Below, one piece after another: positions 1-8,951 of a DNA stretch of 64,000 nucleotides. Below the pieces are notes generated by a model that was not told the origin of the DNA, searched no databases, and saw nothing but the letters and a program-made list of their open reading frames with translations. Made by a program: the position numbers and the translations under genes. Numbering within the stretch: position 1 is the first letter of the stretch; each line of letters begins with the position of its first letter. Source of the stretch: Papaver somniferum (taxonomy: Eukaryota; Streptophyta; Magnoliopsida; Ranunculales; Papaveraceae); NCBI RefSeq assembly GCF_003573695.1, contig NC_039361.1:102488279-102552278 (forward strand), in the 5' to 3' direction.

Positions 1-77
1 TTTAAGGTTTAAATTCGTTTCTCACCCACACACCCGAAATTACCAAAATCAGCAGAAACCGTTTTCACCCTCAAACA
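1..77 (+). mobile_element. 3' end of an LTR of the outer retrotransposon (putative 5' LTR, cut by window start)
   Basis: The call rests on position: the segment ends in CA at 76-77 and is followed two bases later by a primer-binding-site-like TGGCGACC motif at 80. The LTR start lies outside the window. The matching 3' LTR end is not present downstream because that LTR is truncated at the satellite edge, so there is no internal pair to prove it. The alternative is ordinary flanking DNA with a chance PBS-like motif. Confidence 0.45.
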
Positions 78-79
78 AT

Positions 80-97
80 TGGCGACCACAGCGGGAG
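80..97 (+). promoter_or_regulatory. putative primer binding site of the outer element
   Basis: TGGCGACCACAGCGGGA starts two bases after the inferred LTR end. Plant Ty3/gypsy elements of the Tat/Ogre and Athila groups have primer sites that begin TGG and follow the 5' LTR within a few bases. I cannot assign the matching tRNA with certainty; a TGGCGAC start is compatible with a tRNA-Arg type. Confidence 0.45.
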
Positions 98-180
98 ATT
101 GGTCTTTCAGTTACAATGTCAATTTTCAATCCTCAATCTCATACTTCGAGCCAGACGTCAGGACGGTAGAGGAAAACGAT

Positions 181-270
181 CCGCTCAGGGATCGACGACT
201 CAGCTACCAGACGGACCGATACAATCCACTCAGGGATCGACGACTCAGTTACCAGACGACCCGATTACCA
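181..270 (+). repeat. 45-bp direct duplication (2 units)
   Basis: Units 181-225 and 226-270 share CTCAGGGATCGACGACTCAG and differ at a few positions. A weaker related piece (CAGGGATTGACGACTCGATT) occurs near 331-350, so the motif may once have been more extended. As 45 is a multiple of three, the repeat yields a repetitive peptide in an open frame, which should not be read as a gene. Confidence 0.85.
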
Positions 271-470
271 GTCATGACATGGCAAGGGGCGACTGGGGAC
301 TTCCCAGAGGTTAAAAACAAACGATCCCCCCAGGGATTGACGACTCGATTATCAAGTGACTCAGGGAGGACTGGGGATTTTCCACAATTGCGGTGCTTCT
401 CACAAAACTCGAACTTTCACCTGAATTATTTTTCGTTAGCAGATCCAAAAAACCGAGTAAGTCTTGCCTA

Positions 471-1375
471 GAAAAAATACATGGTTTACTATTTCAAGTT
501 TTCACGGGAATGATAAAATCGATAGCCATGTTATGTTTCATCCCATGTCATCTACCGACACGCAACGTTCACGGTTCCATATCTTCCCTGGGATGTTTTT
601 GTCACTTACAATCATAACCAAAAATGGCATCATCCTAAAACAGTTCATCCCATATAATAATACAAAACCCTCATAGGTAACACTTGTCTATCAACCCAAA
701 AATACAGAAAATCAAAACCATAAAGCCAGGTATTTCATTTGCCTTTCAAAAAAAAAACGAAACAGAAGAATTTCAGAAGACAGAAGTGCATTCAAAGGAA
801 TCCATTCAACGGTGTTTTTCTCTTCTCGAAGAAGGCGTCCTTCGTCATTTGGAGGACCACCTGTTTCAGCTCCAACTCTTTGGACAGCCTTTCGACCCCG
901 CTTCTTGTTGTTTGGCCACGTCCACAGAAGGACCTTCGGTCACCTTGGCTTGCAACTTTTGGATCTCAGAAAAACCCTAACGCCCAGTTCCTCATGGAAT
1001 CAGTCACCTAACCGTACATACCTACTTTGCCTAATAACGATTACCAGTCACTATTCATGAGGTAGCCGATGCTACTACAGTGATATTCGAAGAGAAGAGC
1101 AATATTTTTACAAATTCATGGAAGGCATACCTATGGATAGGATTTTCCCCAAAACAAGAAAACAAATTGAAAGAGAAACGTTGGAGTACATAGCTGAAAT
1201 ACGCTTGCCCACTTTATTGCTACCGTGCTACCGCTAACACCATGACGTGAAAACAAAGATACGAGATAAAAAGGAGATCCAACTCCTTTCATACGCAAAA
1301 CACTTTTGGAATTTGAATAAGGAAATGATTTCCTATTTGAGCTACGTATGGAAAGAGACAATTGGGCACGCAAGA
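471..1375. other. unrecognised non-coding stretch of the outer element
   Basis: No gene, RNA or repeat is recognised here. Short overlapping frames (up to 98 residues around 684-1060) show no motif I know. A run of ten A at about 749-758 is the only low-complexity tract. It is treated as part of the outer element's internal region. Confidence 0.4.
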
Positions 1376-1502
1376 AAAAGTCCGCGCCAAGCCAAGCCAG
1401 CGATGTGCCAAGCCAACGCCACGCCAAGCTAACAGTCCGTGCCATGCCCAAACAACAGTCCGCATCATACCAAATCCAAGCCAGCGCCCATTCCAATCCG
1501 AT
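1376..1502. repeat. degenerate GCCAAGCC-rich short repeat
   Basis: The segment repeats variants of GCCAAGCC, CGCCAAGC and CAGTCCG with irregular spacing directly before the 24-bp minisatellite. It may be a decayed portion of the same tandem region or an independent block. Confidence 0.5.
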
Positions 1503-1792
1503 CCAGCGCTAACATCTTGCATCTTTCCAGCGGCAGCAGCTTGCATCCTTCCAGCGCTAACAACTTGCATCTTTCCAGCGCCAGCAGCCTGCATCCTTCC
1601 CAGTGCTAACAACTTGCATCTTTCCAGCGCCAGCAGCTTGCATCCTTCCAGCGCTAAAATCTTGCATCTTTCCAGCGCCAACATATTGCATCCTTTACAG
1701 CGCTAACAACTTGCATCTCTACAACAGCTTGCATCTTTCCAGCGCCAGCAGCTTGCATCTTCCCAGCGCCAGCAGCTTGCATCCTTCCAGTG
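1503..1792. repeat. 24-bp minisatellite, about 12 units
   Basis: Units begin CCAGCG followed by CTAACA or CCAGCA and end TTGCATC plus CTT or TTT. Two unit types tend to alternate (CTAACAACTTG and CCAGCAGCTTG), giving a weak 48-bp higher-order period. One unit near 1712-1730 is shortened. The 24-bp period preserves reading frame on both strands, which explains the repetitive open frames here; no gene is inferred. Confidence 0.9.
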
Positions 1793-2190
1793 TCTCCTTT
1801 TGAACGCCCAGTAGAAGGGAATCAACAATCTAATTTCATCACACGTAAAGATCAGGAACGACTTCTCCAAAATCGAAGCAAAGAAAATCAGTAACCCCCC
1901 TGAGTTCACAAAGACTCTCTTCCTGTCAGGAGCTGCATGATTTCCGGGGACTTCGCCCACAAAATCGTGCAGTCTATGATGAAACACTTATATGAGATTC
2001 TGTAGGCGCAGCGTCAATACATATTCGCAGCCCTCAACCGCACTGCATCAGGGAAGCAGCTGTTTCCAACCAGAGAATCCTTTCCCAAACCCCAACCTCT
2101 CCTGGAAAGCACGATTGATAAATGAAACAGGGGACTCCTAACCATTGTTCTCTTGAAGGGTATCCAGTTTGGAAACACGCTGATTAACAT
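1793..2190. other. unrecognised non-coding stretch
   Basis: No supported gene or RNA. A CAGGGGACT motif at 2128-2136 belongs to the GGGGACT series seen through the outer element. Confidence 0.4.
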
Positions 2191-2304
2191 AGCCGCTCCA
2201 CTTCAACGTTCACTCCAACAGCCGCTTCACTTCAACGTCCTCCAGCAGCGGCTCCGCTTCAATGTTCGCCCCGACAGCCGCTCCGCTTCAGCGTTCTCTC
2301 CATA
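2191..2304. repeat. about 29-bp minisatellite, 4 units
   Basis: Units 2191-2219, 2220-2246, 2247-2275 and 2276-2304 share AGC(C/G)GCT(C/T)C(A/G)CTTCA followed by a T/C-rich tail. The second unit is two bases shorter. This is the third separate minisatellite in the outer internal region. Confidence 0.85.
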
Positions 2305-4190
2305 AGCTTCTCCATAATCCAAAGACGAAGCTTAAGCGTTTGGATCCTTAAGTTTCAACATCCTTTCCAAGATTCGAAGCTGCTTCAACGCCGTTTCTTC
2401 CTGCAAAGGGTCGTACCACCACGCTCCCCATGTCAAGGATCATGATCACATCCAGCCAACCTTCATAGTCATGACCGCCTTTTGATCTATCTCTCCAAAA
2501 CTCGTGAACATGGAAAGTTTGCTTGCTTACGCGTCTAGCCAATCCTTTTACTTCCATGGATGCCCATACAATTCCAGCCAACCTACTTTGTTACCACGAC
2601 AATGTAGTCTCTTTTGATTACATCTTCTACCAAGAACTGTTGCCGCTCATTTGTTGATACCATCCAGAGCTTCACCACCGCAGTAATCACTACAAAAGTA
2701 ACCTGTACTTCTACATATTTTAAGTTCCACGTGAAAGAAGTAACAAAATCACCAGTACGAACACACGATGGTGATGTTTTTATCATGGTCAACCCACTGA
2801 CCATACAAGATGGAAACATGTAAACCATACTTGGGGACTGAGGATATACACGGAATCCCTTCATTGTCAAAGCTCAGAAGACATGTTCAACCAAAAGGTC
2901 ATATCCACAACAAGGTCATCTACTCTTCAAGGTGCAGCGCAATAAAATCATCACCTATCTGTCCAGAAGATGACTTCAACACTTTACAAGGCCGCGGAGG
3001 ATCCCAAGCCGGCTCAGAGGAAAACAACTTCAGAAAATACGACTGGGGACTGCTCATCGCAGTCCATCCCGACGACCATCAAAGACTCATGAGATAACTC
3101 CATAGACGCGGCTGAAACATTTTCTTGAAGAAACAAAGGGATCCATGATAAACAACATAAATCTCTCATTCATACCATTTCACTATCCAGGATATTTCAT
3201 CATGTGATATTCTGATCACCCCAGAGTCACATCCAGAAGAGTACGATAAGCTTATATCAAATCCCCTGGACGTGGATTCAAGGCAATGCAATGAAAGTAG
3301 GCTACACATGGGGACTACCAACATGGGACGCTTTCACTCCCCTCAACCAGGTTATTTCTTATTTCAACATCATCACTGTCGAAGTTTCACGAGCCGCAGT
3401 AATTTCTCAACATGAAGTCGTACATGTGCATTGAAGACTCCAAATGTATGCCACAAAGATACATTCACATATTCGGCCAAGCCATCGGATCTAACAGAAG
3501 CATAACTAGGGACTGCTCACCACATCCCATTCCACACGATAGTCCAAGATTCAGAATATGTTTCGAAGGATGCCACTTGGAACCAAGTCCTTGAAGACTT
3601 GATAGTAGCACATCGCCAACGAAACGTCTCCCAACTCATCTATTTCATCCAGTGTCTCTGGAAGATTTCGACCAATACAAGCATCCACTACATATTGTCA
3701 TCGCGATCAGAGGATCCAAGCACTGAACAACATAAAATCAAGGATGGACCGAAAACCCAACCACATCCATTCTTCCCAAGAATGCAATGGAGTTTGATAA
3801 ATTTTGGAATCCACTGGAGAGACACTGCAGATGAAAGAACGGATCCGGACGAGCAACAGAAAACAGAAGAAGGTCAATATTTCTTTTCATGCAGACGGAG
3901 TTTCTAGAGTTTGAACAAAATAAAGATTCCTTCTTTATCCATGAAACAGATGACTGGGCGCGACTATGCCACCTCGGTCCCGCAACATCCCTCTTGAGTT
4001 CTTCCCGAATTTTACTGTCGAGCTGTTTTCTCCTCCCGAACGATCTCAAAACCTAAATATTCCCTCATTGGGAGATAGGAAATTATTTTCTGTTCAGAAT
4101 GGAGGGCGGACCGTCAAAATCCGAGTTCGTACGAGAATTATACAGCGATTCTAGTAAGGGGCGCTAATTAAGGTTGCAGCATGCTAAAAT
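2305..4190. other. unrecognised non-coding stretch with dispersed GGGGACT motif
   Basis: No domain-bearing frame was found on either strand; open frames reach about 103 residues. The visible signature is GGGGACT or close variants near 2833, 3045, 3310 and 3508, two of them followed by GCTCA. The spacing of about 200-270 bases suggests a decayed long-period repeat or a recurring functional motif, but the intervening sequence does not align by eye. Confidence 0.4.
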
Positions 4191-4388
4191 CTGAAGCAAG
4201 TTGTTACCTTCCCGAAGCCATTCGTCACCTTCCCAGGGAACTGAAGCAAGTTTTTATCTTCCTGAAGCCAGTTGTCACCTTCCCAGGGAACTGGAGCAAG
4301 TTGTTACCTTCCCTAAGCCTGTCATCACCTTTCCAGGGAACTGAAGCAAGTTGTTATCTTCCCGAAGCCAGTCGTCACCTTCCCAGGT
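4191..4388. repeat. 50-bp minisatellite, 4 units
   Basis: CTGAAGCAAG or CTGGAGCAAG recurs at 4191, 4241, 4291 and 4341, exactly 50 bases apart. Each is followed by TTGTTACCTTCC-like and CACCTTCCCAGG-like segments. The block ends just before the purine tract taken as the polypurine tract of the outer element, the place where Tat/Ogre elements are known to carry tandem repeats. Confidence 0.9.
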
Positions 4389-4390
4389 GT

Positions 4391-4408
4391 AGATGGGGAA
4401 AAACGGTT
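4391..4408 (+). promoter_or_regulatory. putative polypurine tract of the outer element
   Basis: A purine-rich run (AGATGGGGAAAAACGG, 4391-4406) lies directly before TG at 4409, the expected arrangement for second-strand priming next to a 3' LTR. The run contains T and C interruptions and no matching LTR pair is available, so this is inference from position and composition. Confidence 0.4.
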
Positions 4409-5224
4409 TGCTGGTTTTCTAGGAAAGTGGAGAGTCGAGCGTGCTGTCGATACTCCTCAACTGACCGAACTGCTGAACCTCACACAGATGCACCGCTGCA
4501 AAGGGGGTGCTTAGATTCGAGAAATCAATCTGTATGACTCCGGCCTAAACCAAGACAATGGCCGTTCCAGAGTCAACTCGGTCGCAAGAGGGAGATGGGT
4601 TGATCTGTAGGAGGGAAGCTGAGAGTTGTGTGGGATCAGTGATGATCAAGGATTGTGGGTGTGTTGAAGGTTTCTGCAATATTGTTGAATTGCTGAAGTT
4701 GATTTCTGTGAATAAGTTTATATCGAGTTATTGACGGATAATGATGATAATCGATTATTGATGATATCCTGATGTCCTCGATTTAGACTTATTTATATTT
4801 CCAGAATGATGTACCATTGATCCCTGTAAGTGTGACGGTTTCTTAAGTGAAATAGTGGGAAAGTGGGAGATCGTGGTAAAGTCAGTTCCATGTCGTGCGG
4901 AGACTTGAATGATCGTGCACCCTCTACTTTGATAACTCCTTCAACCATTTACACGACTTACGCACATTTCTCGTTGTGGATGAATCCACGTGCCGTAGAC
5001 CGCCATACCAAAACCCTAAGTGATATCCCCCCATTTGTGACGTGATTGATATTTCACGAATCGTGGAGTCTGCAAGGCAGACGTGTATTAGTTAGTCAGT
5101 TGTTGACTGATTTAGACTGTGAGTCTAGTTTTGTTGAATCGAGCATAAGCGGTGAATGCTCAGTGATTCATGGATTGAACATGTAGTTCTCTGAGATGTC
5201 AATGAATTACTGACTAGAGCGACT

Positions 5225-5433
5225 GATCAAGTATTGCTCAACTCGACGAATTGCTGAATATTGAGAGTTTGTCGAGCAATTGGGCAAGTATTGCTCAATT
5301 CGACGAATTTGATAATTTTGGCGTGCAACTGAGCAAGCATTGCTCAATTCAACAAACTACTGATGAATTACTGAACATTGATGGCTGGATCAATATTCGA
5401 GCAACTGAGCAAGTATTGCTCAATTCGACGAAT
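5225..5433. repeat. four dispersed copies of an AGCAA-GTA-TTGCT inverted-repeat unit
   Basis: Copies begin at 5225, 5282, 5331 and 5407. Each has a six-base arm, a three-base spacer (GTA or GCA), the complementary arm TTGCTC, then AA(C/T)TC(G/A)AC and in most copies GAATT. The arm is GAGCAA in the last two copies; the first two have GATCAA and GGGCAA and so lose a pair. Spacing is 49-76 bases. Confidence 0.75.
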
Positions 5434-6371
5434 TATTTACTGGTGTCGTGACCCAATAAAATATTAATCAAAAATATTGGTGAATTACCGAATATTATTA
5501 ATTTGGATGTTGATTGCTGAATCAACATTATTTTGTGTTTGAACTTGCTCAGAATGGTGATTCGTGGAGCGTTTGTTCGAAACCCTAATTTTTATCAATC
5601 CTTCATCAATTGGTGAATTGCTGAAAATTGGTCATGAGTGAGTGAGGGACTGACCACATGGGATGATGAGCGTCCATGGGTGCCCAGTTCTCGAGTGAGC
5701 ACGCACCAGGGTTCTCAGTTTGAGAGTTGGTGAAAGAACGATGATTAAATGCAGGTTTCATCATTTATTAAAATATTGCTGGATTCAGCATTAGGTGATA
5801 AAACCTAGGTATGAGAGATGAGGACCGACCAAGAGAGCATGGGACCGGATCTTGGTGGTCACGGGACCAGTTTTTGGTCATTTGGAGAATCCCCCAGTTG
5901 GTTGGAGAGAGTTCGGGTCCAGATGAGCAATTGAGCAAATTAGGTCAGAATTATGAAAACCTGTGAGACCGGCTTTGTGCAAGACCTAGGAATGACTCTA
6001 GTCGGTCATGAACGAATCCACATGCTGTCGTGGTGTCCGTGTTTCCATACTGAGAGTTTCAGTATTTTCTGATGCGCGTTCGAGCAACATAATGAATTTT
6101 CAGAAGAGTTTCATCTTGACTGAGAATTCTCGATTTTTGTTGTATTGAGCATGTATGTTCAATTCATCAATATTTTGAGAATATTGAAATAAAAGTGTTT
6201 TGATATTTAAAATTGTCGTGAGAGGCTAGACAGTCGTGTGACTATGTTGGCTTTTGGTTTTTTGTGATTTGAGCAATATTCGAGAAAATATGGAGAAATC
6301 ATGAATTTTGCTCAAACTCCAGAAGTTTCATGAATTAAGTAAAATAATAATTATGAAAGATTAGGGATTGC

Positions 6372-6437
6372 AAGGTGTGGGACCGGATATGGCTAGGGCA
6401 TGGCTGGCCGGCTAGGTTGCCCGGTCCCGCACACCTT
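6372..6437. repeat. GC-rich hairpin 1
   Basis: AAGGTGT (6372-6378) pairs with ACACCTT (6431-6437), and GGGACCGG (6379-6386) pairs with CCGGTCCC (6421-6428). A two-base bulge (GC) sits on the 3' arm. The loop is itself rich in GGC and GCC. Confidence 0.85.
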
Positions 6438-6554
6438 TCCCTATTTTATTATTTTTCATGAATCCTTGAAGTTATGGAGAATCCACGAGTTTTTGTTGAA
6501 ACAGAGGAGTTTCGTGAGATTAGGGAATAATAATTATAAAAAGCTAAGGATTGT

Positions 6555-6620
6555 GAGGTGTGGGACCGGCCACGGCTTAGGCATGGCCGTCCGGTTAGGT
6601 TTCCCGGTCCGGCACACCTC
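6555..6620. repeat. GC-rich hairpin 2
   Basis: GAGGTGTG (6555-6562) pairs with CACACCTC (6613-6620) and GGACCGG (6563-6569) with CCGGTCC (6604-6610), again with a two-base bulge on the 3' arm. The outer A-T pair of hairpin 1 is replaced by G-C here, a compensated change. Flanking sequence such as TTATGGAGAAT and CACGAGTTTT is also shared, so this is a repeat of about 185 bases. Confidence 0.85.
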
Positions 6621-6755
6621 TTCTTATTTTATAATATTATTTCGTGAATCCACCAAGTTATGGAGAATTCACGAGTTTTGCAAAAACAAGGAAAGTTGCT
6701 AAAACCAAGGAGTTTTCGTGAGTTCACGAAATAACAAAAAATAAGGAAAATAATG

Positions 6756-6830
6756 GGAGAGGCACGGACCGACCATGGCTAGGGCAGGGCCGGACGGCCG
6801 GCTGGTGGGCCCGGCCCTGGGTGTCTCTTA
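6756..6830. repeat. GC-rich hairpin 3 (diverged)
   Basis: AGAGGCAC (6758-6765) pairs with GTGTCTCT (6821-6828) with one G-T pair. An inner stem, CAGGGCCGG (6785-6793) with CCGGCCCTG (6811-6819), is perfect. The stem sequence is changed relative to hairpins 1 and 2, yet pairing is retained. Confidence 0.75.
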
Positions 6831-6861
6831 TTATTTTATTAATATTTATTATTTTCTCCTG

Positions 6862-6866
6862 TTTTG
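6862..6866. repeat. target-site duplication, left copy (TTTTG)
   Basis: TTTTG directly precedes the 5' LTR and recurs directly after the 3' LTR at 13239-13243. Five bases is the normal target duplication of Ty3/gypsy elements. Confidence 0.95.
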
Positions 6867-7623
6867 TGATAGACACATTTATGTGTCTAATTTGTCCCAA
6901 TTGTATATATTGTTAGTGCTCGATTTTGTACTTATTTGGTTATTTTATGTCTTTGTAGGTGTTTTTGGAGAAATAAGCTTTTGTGGCGAAATTGGCTCAA
7001 AATGTGGCATTTGAACCTCCGTAGATAACGTACCAGAATCACCCCAGAAGTATGCCAGAGACACCCCAGAAACACCCCGGAGGAACCCCGAAAAAGTGTT
7101 GAAAACATCCCAGAAAAATTACTAAAGGCACCCAAGGGACAAATGTTATGCGGACCCCAGCACCCTGGATAAGGGGTAACCTAATTACTAGGGGGAGGTC
7201 ACCTTCACCTTTTGAATTTTGAAATTGGCGGGAAAAGAGAAACATCTCTGGAAGATTTGTTGTGCGTGATTTGGAGGAGTTTGAGGTCGACTAAACCTCT
7301 GATTTTAATAGTATAGACTCCTTATGGGTCTAGGAATCTAATATGGGTGTTGGAAACGATTAACTTGGGCTCAATCGGGGGGTTTTTACCTCAACAGCAA
7401 AATATGGAAAGTCACGTGTGTGACTTGTTTAAGGAAATTCTAGAGAGACTAAAGAGCTATAAACCTTCCCAAAGATTCATATATATCTAAGGAAGAGTTT
7501 AGAATCAAAAGGAACGCTCATAAACGCGTAGAAACTCTAAAACACGAAATTGCCGCAACTTTTCCGTGAAGAGAAAGGAAGAGATGTTGGAAGATTCTGG
7601 AGAGATTTAATCGGTCTTTTTGA

Positions 7624-7632
7624 TATACATAG
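7624..7632 (+). promoter_or_regulatory. candidate TATA box of the 5' LTR (altered)
   Basis: The 5' LTR reads TATACATAG where the 3' LTR reads TATAAATAG at 12466. The second form is a good plant TATA box. Other TATAAA strings occur at 7458 and 7923, so the true core promoter is not settled. Confidence 0.3.
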
Positions 7633-7723
7633 ATTGGTTGGGTCATATAGAAGAGGAGTCGAAAGTTTGGGAACCTTAGGAGAGCCATAGAAGAAGAAAT
7701 CAGAGTTTGATCAAAATATTTTT

Positions 7724-7741
7724 CTGCTGCTGCTGCTGCTG
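7724..7741 (+). repeat. (CTG)6 microsatellite in the 5' LTR
   Basis: Six CTG triplets, with the same count in the 3' LTR at 12566-12583, so the length has not changed detectably since insertion. Confidence 0.95.
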
Positions 7742-8402
7742 AAGAACACGAAGAATAGACCCTCACTGACAGTCGTTCTTCAATAGTGACAACGACCAGC
7801 GGCTGACGGTCTTAAAACAACAACGTAGCAGCACTTTTAATTTATCGTTCTTATGTGACCCTTTCTGGCAGTCTTAAACTCACTGCTTTAGCATTATTTC
7901 ATCTTTTAGTCAACTTTTGGGCTATAAACATCTATTTTTAGCAATTGATTAATATGAGGAGCTAAACCCAAACACTGGGATGACGGAGGAAGCCCTATTT
8001 CACGCATGTGGTAATTCTAATAATTCTTTTATGACTATTTGCATTGATTTTTAATCGATTTATGATTTTTATTGAATGGGTGTGATTTCGTTTGATGGTG
8101 TATGCTTGGTCTATGTATTTTTGATACATCATGCTTTTGATTTACAATCATTGCTTTTCAAAAATCTACTTTTTGGCAAAGAATAAGAGTCCATATTTTT
8201 AATATTTGATCTATAATTGATTGGAATTATTATTTGAATCACATGAATGGAATTTGGTGGAATCCTGAGTCTCAGTCTCTCTCGGCATTGTGACAAACCT
8301 TTTGTATATATATTTTCTATTTTTATTTTAAGTCTAGAACCCAATCTTATCAAGTCCGAGTTAAACGAACTTTACTACCACTTTCAAAACTACATCAATT
8401 TT

Positions 8403-8421
8403 TGGCGCCGCCGACGCGGAT
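8403..8421 (+). promoter_or_regulatory. primer binding site of the inner element (tRNA-Asp-like)
   Basis: TGGCGCCGCCGACGCGGAT begins five bases after the 5' LTR. The first eight bases match the complement of the plant tRNA-Asp(GUC) 3' end as I know it, and overall about 15 of 19 positions agree. The mismatches in the middle are typical of natural primer sites or of decay. Confidence 0.8.
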
Positions 8422-8951
8422 TTGTATTCGGTTTTAGGTTTTAGATTTATTTTTATTTTTGTTCTTTTTTACGCCTTTGGTATTTTTTTGATTCTTTTCA
8501 GATTTCGAGCGAAGCTACAAGGAAATAAAAAAGTACTATAAAAGGAAAGCATCGCCAAAGAAGGAAAGAAGAGAGGAATCCGAAAGGAGTGAATAAGAAT
8601 ATTTTGTATATAGTTATTTTGTTTTATTTTTAGAAACTGTAAATAGGGTTTTAGTTTTTGTAATTTTTCTTTTTATTTTTGGACACTTTTTGGACTTTAT
8701 TTTTGGACTGGGCATTATTTTTTAAAACCCTACGGAAGGGTTAAGATTAAATATAAAATGTTTGCAGGGAAGGACGACAGTTACGATACTGTCTCGGCCC
8801 CTCGGGTTCGTACACTGACATCGGAGTCGGTGGCCTGAGTCGACTTCAACAGTTCATCGCCCGTCTGGTACGGGAGGTAAGAGTCTATCCACCCACGAAT
8901 CCCCTGTCAGTGGGTTTTAGTTTGTGTGACAACTCACACCCCTGCAATAGA
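8422..8951 (+). other. 5' leader of the inner element
   Basis: A T-rich non-coding leader runs to about 8760. It is followed by a more GC-rich part beginning GCAGGGAAGGACGACAG and holding a strong splice-donor-like GAG/GTAAGAG at 8874-8883. No acceptor can be assigned with confidence, so splicing is only a possibility. Confidence 0.6.

Larger units (their letters stand above)
78..4408 (+). mobile_element. non-coding internal region of the outer LTR element (LARD-like, Tat/Ogre-like)
   Basis: This 4.3-kb stretch lies between the putative PBS and the putative polypurine tract. No open frame shows gag, protease, reverse transcriptase, RNase H or integrase motifs; the longest frames are about 130 residues and mostly follow short tandem repeats. 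Four separate minisatellite blocks occur in it. Tandem repeats in non-coding parts are known from the 3' untranslated region of plant Tat/Ogre elements, and the size and lack of coding fit a large retrotransposon derivative. The family assignment is inference. If the LTR boundaries are wrong, this is simply a mosaic of decayed repeats. Confidence 0.45.
4409..6861 (+). mobile_element. outer element 3' LTR, first part (split by the inner element)
   Basis: The segment starts TGCTGG after a purine tract and has no coding capacity. It carries a series of inverted repeats: AGCAA-centred palindromes at 5225-5433 and three GC-rich hairpins at 6372-6830. It is interrupted at 6862 by the complete inner retrotransposon and resumes at 13244, so the LTR would exceed 3 kb, within the range known for Ogre-like elements. 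Recurrent GGGACCGG occurs from about 5840 onward. The LTR identity is inferred and not proven by a second copy; it could be another long-hairpin repeat family. Confidence 0.45.
6867..8397 (+). mobile_element. 5' LTR of the inner element
   Basis: It begins TGATAGACAC and ends TACATCA, aligning end to end with 11710-13238. Both copies hold a (CTG)6 tract, TATA-like motifs and a long AT-rich 3' half. Differences from the 3' LTR are mostly single substitutions plus a few one- or two-base indels clustered near 7035-7090. Confidence 0.96.

Noticed and set aside
79..471. Open frame of 130 codons from the start of the outer interior
   Set aside because: It starts at a TTG inside the putative primer binding site, follows a 45-bp direct repeat, and has no recognisable domain; repeat periodicity explains the open frame.
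471..1130. Captured host gene fragment in the outer interior
   Set aside because: Translations in all frames show no domain I recognise and no exon-like boundaries; a protein search would be needed to support it.
1131..1706. Overlapping frames on both strands with repetitive peptides
   Set aside because: They are produced by the 24-bp minisatellite, whose period preserves frame in all readings.
2348..2870. Two adjacent minus-strand frames of 77 and 95 codons
   Set aside because: No motif, no promoter context, and length within chance expectation for this composition.
965..5590. Telomere-like CCCTAAA remnants (near 970, 4993 and 5582)
   Set aside because: Only single AACCCTAA-type units, expected by chance; no tandem array.
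8871..8951. Intron in the inner element leader
   Set aside because: There is a good donor-like GAG/GTAAGAG, but no convincing branch point and acceptor before the ORF, so no intron is annotated.
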